Positions 6,341-14,256 are shown, numbered from the stretch's first letter. The stretch: 15,838 nt of DNA from Anaerolineae bacterium (GCA_026985975.1 JALSPL010000127.1:1-15838), one strand, 5' to 3'. Translations and numbers: made by a program. The notes: generated by a model not told the origin, from the sequence alone.

Positions 6341-7999
6341 ATGAATCAACTGCTTGCCATCGCCTCAGCGTCCCGTACGACAAAGGCTTCGGCGTCAGAC
6401 GCAACCGTCATCATGCGCCGCATCGCCGCCTTCGTCCTCTTGCTGGTATTGATGATGCTGGGGGCAATGCCCGCGGGCCGGGCCCTGGCTGCGGGCGGAG
6501 CCCCCGACCTCTGCCCGGCCTTGGCCCCGTCCACGGGCACCACTATCACCGTGACCACTGTTTCGGAGCTGGAGAGTGCGGTGAACAACGCCACCGCTGG
6601 CGACGTCATCCTCGTGGCCGACGGCGTTTACAATCTGGATGGCATCTACCTGCGCATCGACACGCCCGACGTCACCCTGCGCTCGGCCAGCGGACATCAG
6701 GATGCTGTGGTGCTGGACGGCAACTACATCACCACCGAGATCATTCAGATCATCGCCTCCAACGTCACCATCGCCGATCTGACGCTACGCGAAGCGTATG
6801 ATCACCCCATTCACATCATGTCCACCGCCGACGGTGACGTCACGGGAACGCTGATCTACAACGTCCATGTCATCGACCCGGGCCAGCAGGCCATCAAGAT
6901 CAACCCCTACGCCAGCGACGCCCAACACTTCCCGGATGACGGCGTCATCGCTTGCTCCCACATCGAGCTCACCGACGCCGGACGCGCGCACATCCGCGAC
7001 AATTGCTACACCGGCGGCGTGGATGCGCATCAGGCCCTGGGGTGGGTCATCCGCGACAATCTCATCGAAGGCTTCTGGTGCACCAGCGGCCTCTCGGAGC
7101 ATGGCGTGCACTTCTGGCGGGGCAGCCGCGACACCCTGGTGGAACGCAATCTGTTGCGCAACAACGCCCGCGGCGTGGGTTTCGGCCTCTCCACCAGCGG
7201 AACCGGTCGCGCCTACGACGACAATCCCTGTCCGGGAGCCAGCGGCTACGTGGACCACTACGGCGGCGTCATCCGCAACAACTTCATCTTCGCCAACGAC
7301 AACGATCTCTTCGCCTCGGAATACGGCTTCGATTCGGGCATCGGCCTGTGGAACGCATGCGGGGCGCGGGCGCTGCACAACACGGTGGCGTCCACCCAGG
7401 CGCCCTTCTCCTCCATCGAGTGGCGATTCGACAACACCGAGGTGGACATCATCAACAACCTGGTCACCCACAACCTGAGGGACCGGGGCGGAACCGCCAC
7501 GCTCTCGGGCAATCTGCAAAACCAGCCCCTGAGCGCGTTCGTGGATGGCGCGGGCGGGGATTTGCATCTCAGTGCGGGAGCGAGCGCGGCCATCGATCAG
7601 GTGAGCGCACCGGCCGATGTGAGCGATGATTTCGACGGCGAGGCCCGTCCCCTGGGCGCGGCCTCAGACGTGGGCGCAGATGAGCGCAATCCCGATCAGC
7701 TCTATTTCCCCGTCATCTTCATCAGCGCCCGCGCGGCCAGCGATGTGCAACTCGCCTGGCGTATCGACCAGCCCTGGCAGGCTTTCCACGTCCATCGGGG
7801 CGTTTCGCCCTATTTCGAGCCGCAGGGCGCGGGCCTGGCCACCCTCAGCGCCCTCCCCTGGCAGTGGATCGACCCCGGCGCGCTGGGCGATGCGGGCGAG
7901 AATCACTACTACCTGGTGCAGGGAGAAGATAACGACGCCATCATCAGCTCGCAACGCGTGGGCGAATTCGATTTCTCCCTGGTTCCGGGAGGAAATTGA
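6341..7999 (+). CDS. Secreted right-handed beta-helix (pectate-lyase-fold) protein with GEFDF C-terminal module
   Basis: A 552-aa protein from the ATG at 6341, chosen because GGAG (6329-6332) lies 8 nt upstream; the frame is open further upstream and an internal Met at 6413 has no SD. The export signal is a hydrophobic segment at residues 28-42 after a long n-region. Residues about 66-450 form a parallel beta-helix: ITVTTVSELESAVNNATAGDVILVADGVY (start of the fold, as in chondroitinase-B/pectate-lyase-like proteins), then repeated N-x-I/V-x-x-N rungs such as WVIRDNLIEGF, DTLVERNLLRNN, GVIRNNFIFAND and VDIINNLVTHN. The helix ends with the common DVGADE motif (443-448). Residues 454-552 are an Fn3-like module ending GEFDFSLVPGGN, shared with the next two genes. 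A polysaccharide lyase or hydrolase or binding role is likely, substrate unknown. The next gene starts 3 nt after the stop. Confidence 0.85.
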   Translation: MNQLLAIASASRTTKASASDATVIMRRIAAFVLLLVLMMLGAMPAGRALAAGGAPDLCPALAPSTGTTITVTTVSELESAVNNATAGDVILVADGVYNLDGIYLRIDTPDVTLRSASGHQDAVVLDGNYITTEIIQIIASNVTIADLTLREAYDHPIHIMSTADGDVTGTLIYNVHVIDPGQQAIKINPYASDAQHFPDDGVIACSHIELTDAGRAHIRDNCYTGGVDAHQALGWVIRDNLIEGFWCTSGLSEHGVHFWRGSRDTLVERNLLRNNARGVGFGLSTSGTGRAYDDNPCPGASGYVDHYGGVIRNNFIFANDNDLFASEYGFDSGIGLWNACGARALHNTVASTQAPFSSIEWRFDNTEVDIINNLVTHNLRDRGGTATLSGNLQNQPLSAFVDGAGGDLHLSAGASAAIDQVSAPADVSDDFDGEARPLGAASDVGADERNPDQLYFPVIFISARAASDVQLAWRIDQPWQAFHVHRGVSPYFEPQGAGLATLSALPWQWIDPGALGDAGENHYYLVQGEDNDAIISSQRVGEFDFSLVPGGN

Positions 8000-8002
8000 T
8001 CC

Positions 8003-9622
8003 ATGCAAACAGCCGCCACGAATTCCGATAACATCCCCAAACTTCTGCTGGCCTGCACAGCCGTTCTCCTGTTGGCGCTGCTCATCGGCGCGCCCATCAC
8101 CGCCGGGCCCGTCACGCCACAGTCGCCCGCGGCCCTGGTCGCCTCGCCCTACATCGGCGAGACCGCGCCCGCGTCCGTGGTCGTCGCCTGGGCCACCGAC
8201 GCGTCCGGCAGCAGCGAGGTGCGATACAGCCAGGATACGAGCTATTCTCAGACAGCCGCGGCCACTTCCTTCGCCCGCGACGGCAAATACTGGCACTCGG
8301 CCGCCATCACAGGCTTGAGTGCAGACACTATCTATCACTATCGCGTCTTCACCGGCGGCATGGACCTGACCCCCTGGCCCGACGTCACCTTTCGCACCGC
8401 GCCCCCTGCGGACGCCACGCAGGTCACCTTCGCCGGGCTGGGCGACAGTCGCCCCGGTTCCGCCAGCAGTTCGCCCAGTCAGGCCGCGCTGGATATAGCC
8501 GCGCAGATGGCCCAACACACCTTCGCCTTCGCATTGCACACGGGCGACATCGTGCACTCCGGCGGCATCTGCACCGGAACGGACAGTTCCTGGAATCAGT
8601 ATTTGCGGGGCTATTTCGACGTTTACGAAACAACCATCCGCCAGACGCCCCTTTATCCGGCTGTGGGGAACCATGAGCTGAACAACGGCTCCTGCGGTTA
8701 TCAGGCTTACACCGATGTCTATCATCTGCCCGAAAACGCGCCCTCGGGCGATGAAGAACGCTACTACTCCTTCGATTGGGGCAATATCCACATCATTGCC
8801 CTGAACACCGAACAAAACTTCGCTCCGGGCAGCGCGCAATACAACTGGCTGGAAAACGATTTGCAGAACACCGACCGCCGCTGGATCGTGATCTTGTTCC
8901 ATCGTCCGGCCTACAGTTCCGGCAACCATGGCAGCGATAGCGACGTGCAGCAACACCTCGTTCCTCTGTTCGAGCAGTACGGGGTGGATGTCGTGCTGAA
9001 CGGGCATGATCACATCTATGAACGCACCTGCCCCATCAAAAACGGCGCCTGCACCACCGTGGATGACGGCGGCGTGGTGTATTTCGTCACGGGCGGCGCA
9101 GGCGCGTCTCTGTACAGCGCAGGAAACGCCTGGTTTACCGCCTATTCCGCCAGCAAACATCATTTCATGAAGCTGGCGGTGGATGACTGCACTATGGATA
9201 TCCAGGCCATCGATGACGCAGGCAATGCGTTCGACACGTACAACATCGACAAATGCCTGGGGAATTTCGCGCCGCAGACCAGCCCCAGCATCGTCAACAA
9301 CGCTCAAGATGTGCAACTCTCCTGGCAACACGTCACGCAGGACAGCAATGGGAAGAACGTCACCGTCAGCAAATATCGCATTTATCGGGATGCGACGCCC
9401 TACCAGGGAACGGCCGCGACCCAGGCCGACACGGTGAACGGGCCCTTCTCCACCAGCACCCCCGTCACCTGGATCGATCCCAACCGCGTCGGCGCCCCGA
9501 CCACGAATTATTTCTATTACGTGCGCTCGGTGGTGATGGACGGCGTGCGAGAGATCCTCTCCGGGCTATCCAATCACATTGGCGAATTCGACTTCGCCCT
9601 GACGCCGGGGACAAGCCAGTAA
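8003..9622 (+). CDS. Secreted purple-acid-phosphatase-like metallophosphoesterase with GEFDF C-terminal module
   Basis: A 539-aa exported protein starting 3 nt after the previous stop; its SD (GGGAGG, 7987-7992) lies inside the codons for the last residues of the upstream gene, so translation is likely coupled. Residues 12-35 are the signal peptide. Residues 47-133 are the N-terminal Fn3-like domain of purple acid phosphatases. The calcineurin-like metallophosphoesterase domain spans about 140-395. Metal-ligand motifs are GDS (147-149), GDIVH (181-185), GNHE (222-225), FH (299-300) and GHDH (334-337). The Tyr that gives purple acid phosphatases their colour (GDxxY) is His185 here, so a non-purple phosphodiesterase or phosphatase is likelier. 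Residues about 429-539 are a longer variant of the shared C-terminal module, ending GEFDFALTPG. It acts outside the cell on phosphoesters. Confidence 0.9.
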   Translation: MQTAATNSDNIPKLLLACTAVLLLALLIGAPITAGPVTPQSPAALVASPYIGETAPASVVVAWATDASGSSEVRYSQDTSYSQTAAATSFARDGKYWHSAAITGLSADTIYHYRVFTGGMDLTPWPDVTFRTAPPADATQVTFAGLGDSRPGSASSSPSQAALDIAAQMAQHTFAFALHTGDIVHSGGICTGTDSSWNQYLRGYFDVYETTIRQTPLYPAVGNHELNNGSCGYQAYTDVYHLPENAPSGDEERYYSFDWGNIHIIALNTEQNFAPGSAQYNWLENDLQNTDRRWIVILFHRPAYSSGNHGSDSDVQQHLVPLFEQYGVDVVLNGHDHIYERTCPIKNGACTTVDDGGVVYFVTGGAGASLYSAGNAWFTAYSASKHHFMKLAVDDCTMDIQAIDDAGNAFDTYNIDKCLGNFAPQTSPSIVNNAQDVQLSWQHVTQDSNGKNVTVSKYRIYRDATPYQGTAATQADTVNGPFSTSTPVTWIDPNRVGAPTTNYFYYVRSVVMDGVREILSGLSNHIGEFDFALTPGTSQ

Positions 9623-9658
9623 GAGGCTCGTCATCCGCAAAACGTCGTAGGCGTCTAT

Positions 9659-9802
9659 AAATTACTTCCCTTTCTTGCCGCGGGATGGCCCCCCTCAATC
9701 CCCCCGCAAGCGGAGGGAGGACTTCCGGGAAACTGCCGTTGGAAACGTAACAGAATGTTTCAGTTGCCCGAAAACCTCCTCCCCCGCGACGGGAAGTTAT
9801 TT
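9659..9802. repeat. About 144-bp imperfect inverted repeat (MITE-like)
   Basis: Outer arms AAATTACTTCCC (9659-9670) and GGGAAGTTATTT (9791-9802) pair at 11 of 12 positions. Inner arms CGGGAAACTG (9726-9735) and CAGTTGCCCG (9761-9770) pair at 9 of 10. A CCCCCCGCAAGCGG... stem-like run lies between. There is no coding content. It is probably a small non-autonomous palindromic element. Confidence 0.6.
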
Positions 9803-9826
9803 TTGGATCGACTGAAAAAAGATTGA

Positions 9827-9854
9827 TCTCACGCAAAGCCACAAAGGCGCAAAG
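9827..9854. repeat. CAAAG-type 9-nt periodic repeat
   Basis: Starting TCTCACGCAAAG, units ACGCAAAGC, CACAAAGGC and GCAAAGAAA follow at a 9-nt period. Short arrays of this type (ACGCAAAG...GCGCAAAG) are common in intergenic regions of many environmental bacteria; their role is unknown. Confidence 0.5.
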
Positions 9855-9984
9855 AAAAATACCAGGGTTTCGCCAAGAAAGACTGGCTGAACCCCCATCA
9901 TTTTCGCTGCTTCCTCGACTGCTGTTACTGATTCCGACCTTTTTTCAGGAGAGCCATTTTTAGACGGTCACACAGTGAACCACG

Positions 9985-9998
9985 CTTTACGCTTTACG
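9985..9998. repeat. Two tandem CTTTACG heptamers
   Basis: CTTTACG occurs twice in tandem (9985-9991, 9992-9998). The same heptamer is part of the larger heptamer array at 14117-14173, which indicates one dispersed family. Confidence 0.45.
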
Positions 9999-10039
9999 CC
10001 CCCATCATCCCACCACACTCTCATCCTCAGAGACCATTC

Positions 10040-12415
10040 ATGCGCCAGCACACATTGCTACACACCACCATCGCCCTGCTCCTGTTCACCCTCCTGGCCG
10101 CGGGCCTGAGCCTGCTGTTGCCCGCGGGCGCCAACGCGGGCCCGCCCGCGCCCCTGCGCCCGAGCGCGCCCGCCGCGCCCGGCGGCGTCACGCCCGGCCA
10201 ACCCTTCACCATGGCTTTCCCCCGCCTGGGCATGTGGTGGCCCGATCCCGAAAATCAATCCCTGGACGACATCGCCCGCTACGACTGGATCACCCTGTTC
10301 GACTACCAGGCCGAATACGTCGATCCTATCAAACAGCACAACCCCGACATCCTCATCCTCGATTCCACCAACGCCTGCGAGCTGGGTTATCCAGATGACC
10401 CCGAACTGCGCGAAATGCCCGCGGAGTGGTTTCTCACCCAGGTGGGCAGCACGCTTACCCAGGACGTGAATGAGACCGAAACCATCTTCCACGTGGCCGC
10501 GGTCACCGTCACCGACGGGACCGCCACCTACGATCTGTTCGTCAGGGACGACGCTGCGGTCATCGAAGGCGAGAGCGTCAAGATTTTGGGCGTAAACAAG
10601 GCCGCCAAAACCCTGGCGGTGCAGCGGGGATACTACCGCCCGGCTTCGAGCCACGCCGCCGGAACTCGCATCGCCGCACACATCAGCTTCTGGCCCGGCA
10701 CCTGGGTGATGAACCTGAGCACCCTCTCGCCCACCGCGGTCATCAGCACCAGCACGGAGCCGGAGCGCTGGGGAGATTACAACGCCCGCGCCGGCATCGA
10801 CCTGCTCAGCGATCCCCGCTGGGACGGTCTGCTCATCGACCGTTCCGACCCCGACCAGAGCTGGCTGGTTCCCGGCTACGCCCGCACCATCGATCCCGAC
10901 CAGTCCAACACGCTGCTCAGCGATTACAGCGCCTTCGATGCGGCCTGGAACGAGGGGTTACGGCAATATGAGACGAAAATCCGCTCGGGCGTGGGGGATG
11001 ATAGGCTTATCTTCGCCAACTGGGGCATGACCAACTACGACCTGCTCAATGGCAGCAACTTCGAAGGCTTCCCCTCCGACGATCTATATGGCTGGAGCCC
11101 GTGGAAAAACACCATGTTCGGGCCGAACAATCCCCATCGAGGCACATATTTCGAGTGGATGGCTCAGGCCCGGCAGCCAAACATGACCATGATCGAAACC
11201 TACGAGATCGACGAGTACCACGAGGATAACCCCTGCGACGAGCCCGATTTCGTTCCCAATTACCGCAAGATGCGCTTGGGACTGGGCAGCGCCCTGCTCA
11301 ACGACGGCTTCTTCAGCTACGAAATCGGCACCAACGGCCACGGCAGCCTCTGCCTGCTGTGGTTCGACGAGTATGACAACGCCGGCGCCGGCCGCGGCTA
11401 TCTGGGCCAGCCCCTGGGCCCGGCCGCCCGCATGGACTGGCTGCCCCTGGGCGACAACCTGATCCAGGGCGGCGATTTCGAGACTCAGACCGATATGGAC
11501 CACTGGGACCTGTGGGCCGACGTCGACGAAGGCTATGAGGCCAGTATGACGCAAGATGCGTCCACATCGGCCACGGACGCGGCATCCGTGCGCATCGACA
11601 TCACCCAGACCCAGGGCACAGACTGGCAGGTCTCATTTCAGACCGAACCCGTCGAGGTGATCTCGGGCACGGAGTACACCCTCAGCTTTTGGGCCCGAGC
11701 CGATCACGACCGCCCCATCGGCGTCTGGGTGCAGCAAAACCAGGATCCGTGGGATGATTATCTCACCTACGACGAGGTGAGTCTGACCGGCGAATGGCGC
11801 CATTTCGAACTCACCTCCCTTTCCGCTGGCAGCGACAGTCAGGCCGTGCTCATATTTGGGCTGGGCCAGGCCTTGGGCCAGGTGTGGCTGGATGATGTGC
11901 AACTGCGCCCGGGCAGCCGCGAGGTGTGGCGGCGGGATTACGAAGGCGGGACGGTGCTGGTCAATGGCACGAATGAAGCCAAGACCATCCCTCTGGAGCG
12001 GACCTATCGCAAGATGGCGGGCAATCAAGACCCGGCGCACAATGATGGCAGTCTCACCGCGGAAGTGACGCTGGCCGCCAGCGACGCCATCATTCTGCTG
12101 CGGGCCGATATCTACCTGCCCATGATCACCATCACCGCCCTCGACGCCAGTGATCTGCGCCTGAGCTGGGAAAACGACGGTTCCTACCAGCGCTACCGGG
12201 TCTATCGGGATGACGCGCCCTACTTCACCCCCACCGATCCGCCCAGCGCCACCCTCAGCGCCCCGCCCTGGCAATTCGATGACGCCGGCGCGCTGGGCGA
12301 TCCCGCCATCAACCATTTCTACAAAGTCCTGGGCGAAAAGACCGACGGCTCCTCCACCCTCTCCAACCACACGGGCGAGTTCGATTTCGCGTTGGCGGCT
12401 GGAAATGGACGATAG
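10040..12415 (+). CDS. Secreted GHL15-like putative glycoside hydrolase with CBM and GEFDF C-terminal module
   Basis: A 791-aa multidomain exported protein. Residues 8-33 are the signal peptide, then a Pro/Ala linker to about 55. Residues about 57-465 resemble the hypothetical glycoside hydrolase family GHL15 (TIM barrel): FPRLGMWWPD (60-69), YDWITLFDYQ (81-90), WDGLLIDRSD (261-270) and FANWGM (325-330). Within the barrel, residues about 133-215 look like an inserted beta domain with the EGESVKILGV...LAVQRGYY...HAAGTRI pattern seen in viral tail-type modules. Residues about 473-622 are a CBM4/9-like carbohydrate-binding domain (NLIQGGDFET...YTLSFWARAD...VWLDDVQL), inserted before the barrel's beta-sandwich tail (GGTVLVNGTNEAKTIPL, 636-652). 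Residues 691-791 are the shared Fn3-like module ending GEFDFALAAG. A surface polysaccharide hydrolase is likely, substrate unknown. No good SD precedes the ATG. Confidence 0.78.
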   Translation: MRQHTLLHTTIALLLFTLLAAGLSLLLPAGANAGPPAPLRPSAPAAPGGVTPGQPFTMAFPRLGMWWPDPENQSLDDIARYDWITLFDYQAEYVDPIKQHNPDILILDSTNACELGYPDDPELREMPAEWFLTQVGSTLTQDVNETETIFHVAAVTVTDGTATYDLFVRDDAAVIEGESVKILGVNKAAKTLAVQRGYYRPASSHAAGTRIAAHISFWPGTWVMNLSTLSPTAVISTSTEPERWGDYNARAGIDLLSDPRWDGLLIDRSDPDQSWLVPGYARTIDPDQSNTLLSDYSAFDAAWNEGLRQYETKIRSGVGDDRLIFANWGMTNYDLLNGSNFEGFPSDDLYGWSPWKNTMFGPNNPHRGTYFEWMAQARQPNMTMIETYEIDEYHEDNPCDEPDFVPNYRKMRLGLGSALLNDGFFSYEIGTNGHGSLCLLWFDEYDNAGAGRGYLGQPLGPAARMDWLPLGDNLIQGGDFETQTDMDHWDLWADVDEGYEASMTQDASTSATDAASVRIDITQTQGTDWQVSFQTEPVEVISGTEYTLSFWARADHDRPIGVWVQQNQDPWDDYLTYDEVSLTGEWRHFELTSLSAGSDSQAVLIFGLGQALGQVWLDDVQLRPGSREVWRRDYEGGTVLVNGTNEAKTIPLERTYRKMAGNQDPAHNDGSLTAEVTLAASDAIILLRADIYLPMITITALDASDLRLSWENDGSYQRYRVYRDDAPYFTPTDPPSATLSAPPWQFDDAGALGDPAINHFYKVLGEKTDGSSTLSNHTGEFDFALAAGNGR

Positions 12416-12464
12416 AAAAACCTGTTGGGAGAGGCTACGAAAGCGACTAAATCCTATCGTCCAT
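12405..12464. repeat. 11-bp inverted repeat between convergent genes
   Basis: ATGGACGATAG (12405-12415, including the stop codon) and its exact reverse complement (12454-12464) are separated by 38 nt. It lies between two convergent stops, so it might help end transcription, but there is no U-run and the loop is long. Confidence 0.4.
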
Positions 12465-12475
12465 CGCCTAGGGCG

Positions 12476-13882
12476 TCAGGCCCGGAGCCGGTGCACAGCG
12501 AACCATAGAAAAATCGCAATGCCTGCCAACAGCAGAACAAACCCTGCGAGCAGCCATCCGCCCGAAGGCGATACATCGGCCCGGAAATCAGTGAGGGACA
12601 CCGCGTTGGGTCCGAAATGCCAGATATAATCCTCCACCTCGCCGTCAGCCGCCGGGCCTGTGGCGCTTTGTACGCCGGTGCTGCTAAGACGGATGCGGAC
12701 CGCCACCGACGTGTCGCCAGGCCCGAAAGTATTGGCAGGGATGTCGAAATAGACGCGATGCGTTCCCGCGGCCAGAGGCATGGCTAAGGCATTGCCGCTG
12801 GCGTCCCGCAACGTCACCTCGGTCAATGTGCCTAAGCCAAAGTCCATGAATGCTTGTAGATAGCCACTGCCGCCGCTGATGGTGACCTCCATGCTGCCGC
12901 CGTGACCGCTGGAGACGGTTCCCTCACTCCAACCGCTGCCAGCGACGCCATCCTGTCGCGTCACGCCGTCTTCCTCGCTGCCATCGCCGGAGGCGTCGGC
13001 AGACGGCTGGCCATCCGGCTCGCTGGCAACCGTCGCCCCCAACATCAACGTCCCCACCTGATGACGGGCGCCATCGGAGGCGTGCGTGGTCTTGTAAGTG
13101 TCAGGGAGATCACCGAAGTCATAGACCATAGCGTCAGTCGGGCCAAAGTTGTCTATCCTGAAAATGGCGTTGGTGTCCGAAGTGACGCCGTAGTGCAGCA
13201 ATCGATAGACGCCATCGACCAATGTATACTGATTCCAGGGATCATTGGCGTCGGTCGTCACCTGATCACTCAAGAAAGTAAAACCGACGTATTTGTAAGC
13301 GCCAGTCAATTCGTCAAATGTCTTGCTGTCATTGGGACAATTAGCCCATGGGAAGAAGTTAGCTTCCACGACCTCGATGCTGGCGGGCGTCCACTGCCCC
13401 AGCGGCAACGCATTGACATCCACCGACAAGGGAATTTTCGACAGCCACATATTGCACACAGTACTATCCTGCGAGTCGGCAATGAGCCAATAAGCCAGCA
13501 CCTTTTCTCCCGAAGGACTGATGAACGTACCATTATCCCGCATCAAATCAGCCTGGAGCGTCTTCCCTGACAAGTTTCCCAGGGAGGGCGCGTTGGGATC
13601 GCCATTTTGGAGGATGTTGTAAAAGCGCCCATTGAGATCAGTGGTGGTGCCGCTGTAGACATGCCCATCTTCATGGCCGCCGGTTGCAGACCATTGACTG
13701 GGCTGATTCGTCATAAATGGCCATGCTGTGTTTTGTTCATCAAAAGTGCCGGTTTCAAAGCCCTCATTATCCGTATCGAATGTCCAATAGGTTGAAGTCT
13801 GAGCCAGGACAACGGCTCCGAGCAGAAAAGTGATTGCCAGCAGTAGAGCAACCAGCGCGAAATTCTTCTTGAAGCCAGACAT
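12476..13882 (-). CDS. GEVED-domain surface protein with C-terminal membrane anchor
   Basis: A 468-aa exported protein. The start at 13882 is preferred to an upstream in-frame ATG (13945) because AGGAGG (13889-13894) lies 6 nt before it and a proper signal peptide (residues 7-28, ending near VLAQ) then begins at once. Residues about 30-245 form a beta-rich, laminin-G/carbohydrate-binding-like domain (YWTFDTDNEGFETG at its start) with a Cys pair at 143 and 182. Residues about 254-422 are a GEVED domain: DFGDLPDTY (255-263), GARH (271-274), EEDGV (303-307) and GEVEDYI (414-420). A hydrophobic helix (443-460) followed by a basic tail (HRLRA) anchors the C-terminus in the membrane. It is probably a cell-surface or adhesion protein. 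It converges with the glycoside-hydrolase-like gene, and an SD-supported leader leads to the repeat-rich upstream gap. Confidence 0.85.
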   Translation of the reverse strand: MSGFKKNFALVALLLAITFLLGAVVLAQTSTYWTFDTDNEGFETGTFDEQNTAWPFMTNQPSQWSATGGHEDGHVYSGTTTDLNGRFYNILQNGDPNAPSLGNLSGKTLQADLMRDNGTFISPSGEKVLAYWLIADSQDSTVCNMWLSKIPLSVDVNALPLGQWTPASIEVVEANFFPWANCPNDSKTFDELTGAYKYVGFTFLSDQVTTDANDPWNQYTLVDGVYRLLHYGVTSDTNAIFRIDNFGPTDAMVYDFGDLPDTYKTTHASDGARHQVGTLMLGATVASEPDGQPSADASGDGSEEDGVTRQDGVAGSGWSEGTVSSGHGGSMEVTISGGSGYLQAFMDFGLGTLTEVTLRDASGNALAMPLAAGTHRVYFDIPANTFGPGDTSVAVRIRLSSTGVQSATGPAADGEVEDYIWHFGPNAVSLTDFRADVSPSGGWLLAGFVLLLAGIAIFLWFAVHRLRA

Positions 13883-14052
13883 TTTCCACCTCCTGTTAAA
13901 TAATGAATGGATTGTGACGTGACAATTTATGCGCATCCAACACAAGCAAGAACAATAACGCCAAGACTATCTTTACCATAATCCCGTTGAAAACACAAAA
14001 CTGGGCGATGATACTCATGAGTCCGTGGCAACATTGGCAGACGCATGTTCCA

Positions 14053-14100
14053 AAAATAAACGTTGGCGTCGTTTGCAGAGACGCTCTCGAAGCCAACGTG
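14053..14100 (-). repeat. Dispersed repeat module A (reverse copy)
   Basis: Identical over 48 bp, in reverse complement, to 6018-6065; similarity continues with mismatches to about 14042. It includes the same 8-bp inverted arms. Confidence 0.85.
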
Positions 14101-14116
14101 GCCCGGCGCTCAACCA

Positions 14117-14173
14117 CGTAATGCGTAAAGCGTAAAACGTGAGGTCTTTACGCATTACGCCTCACGTTTTACG
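14117..14173. repeat. Heptamer array with ABA'B' inverted symmetry
   Basis: Four heptamers CGTAATG, CGTAAAG, CGTAAAA, CGTGAGG (14117-14144), one T, then CTTTACG, CATTACG, CCTCACG, TTTTACG (14146-14173). Each of the last four is the exact reverse complement of one of the first four: units 5-6 complement 2-1, and units 7-8 complement 4-3. The arms therefore cross (ABA'B'), as in a pseudoknot, instead of nesting as in a simple hairpin. Confidence 0.85.
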
Positions 14174-14207
14174 GGGCGTGAGCCGTCCTTCCAGATTGGC
14201 TTACTCA

Positions 14208-14256
14208 TTTTCATCCTTATTGGTGTGCAGCCGCTCATGGCGCCTGCTTCGTAAAT
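14208..14256 (-). repeat. Dispersed repeat module B (reverse copy) with 16-bp extension
   Basis: 14208-14250 matches 6067-6109 in reverse complement at 37 of 43 positions. Its outer end, ATTTACGAAGCAGGCG read on the minus strand (14241-14256), is identical to 6218-6233 on the plus strand, so three partial copies exist in the window. Confidence 0.75.

Larger units (their letters stand above)
9623..10039. other. Intergenic region with repeats, no gene
   Basis: This 417-nt gap separates the phosphoesterase and glycoside-hydrolase-like genes. It holds a MITE-like inverted repeat (9659-9802), a CAAAG-type repeat (9827-9854) and two CTTTACG heptamers (9985-9998). I see no clear promoter, SD (only AGAGA) or terminator for the genes on either side, and no coding frame. 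Confidence 0.6.

Noticed and set aside
5839..6349. Several small frames of 60-100 codons on both strands between the dehydrogenase and beta-helix genes
   Set aside because: They are translations of dispersed repeats; the same peptide strings appear in frames near 14.1 kb on the other strand.
7664..9331. Minus-strand reading frame of 555 codons
   Set aside because: It is opposite the beta-helix and phosphoesterase genes, spans their junction and has no family features; a GC-rich shadow frame.
12476..13945. Longer start of the GEVED protein at 13945
   Set aside because: The extra 21 residues would precede a signal peptide and include the SD codons; AGGAGG placed 6 nt before 13882 decides for the shorter start.
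14117..14173. Short CRISPR-like array
   Set aside because: Units are 7 nt without spacers and occur in both orientations; this is a palindromic heptamer array.
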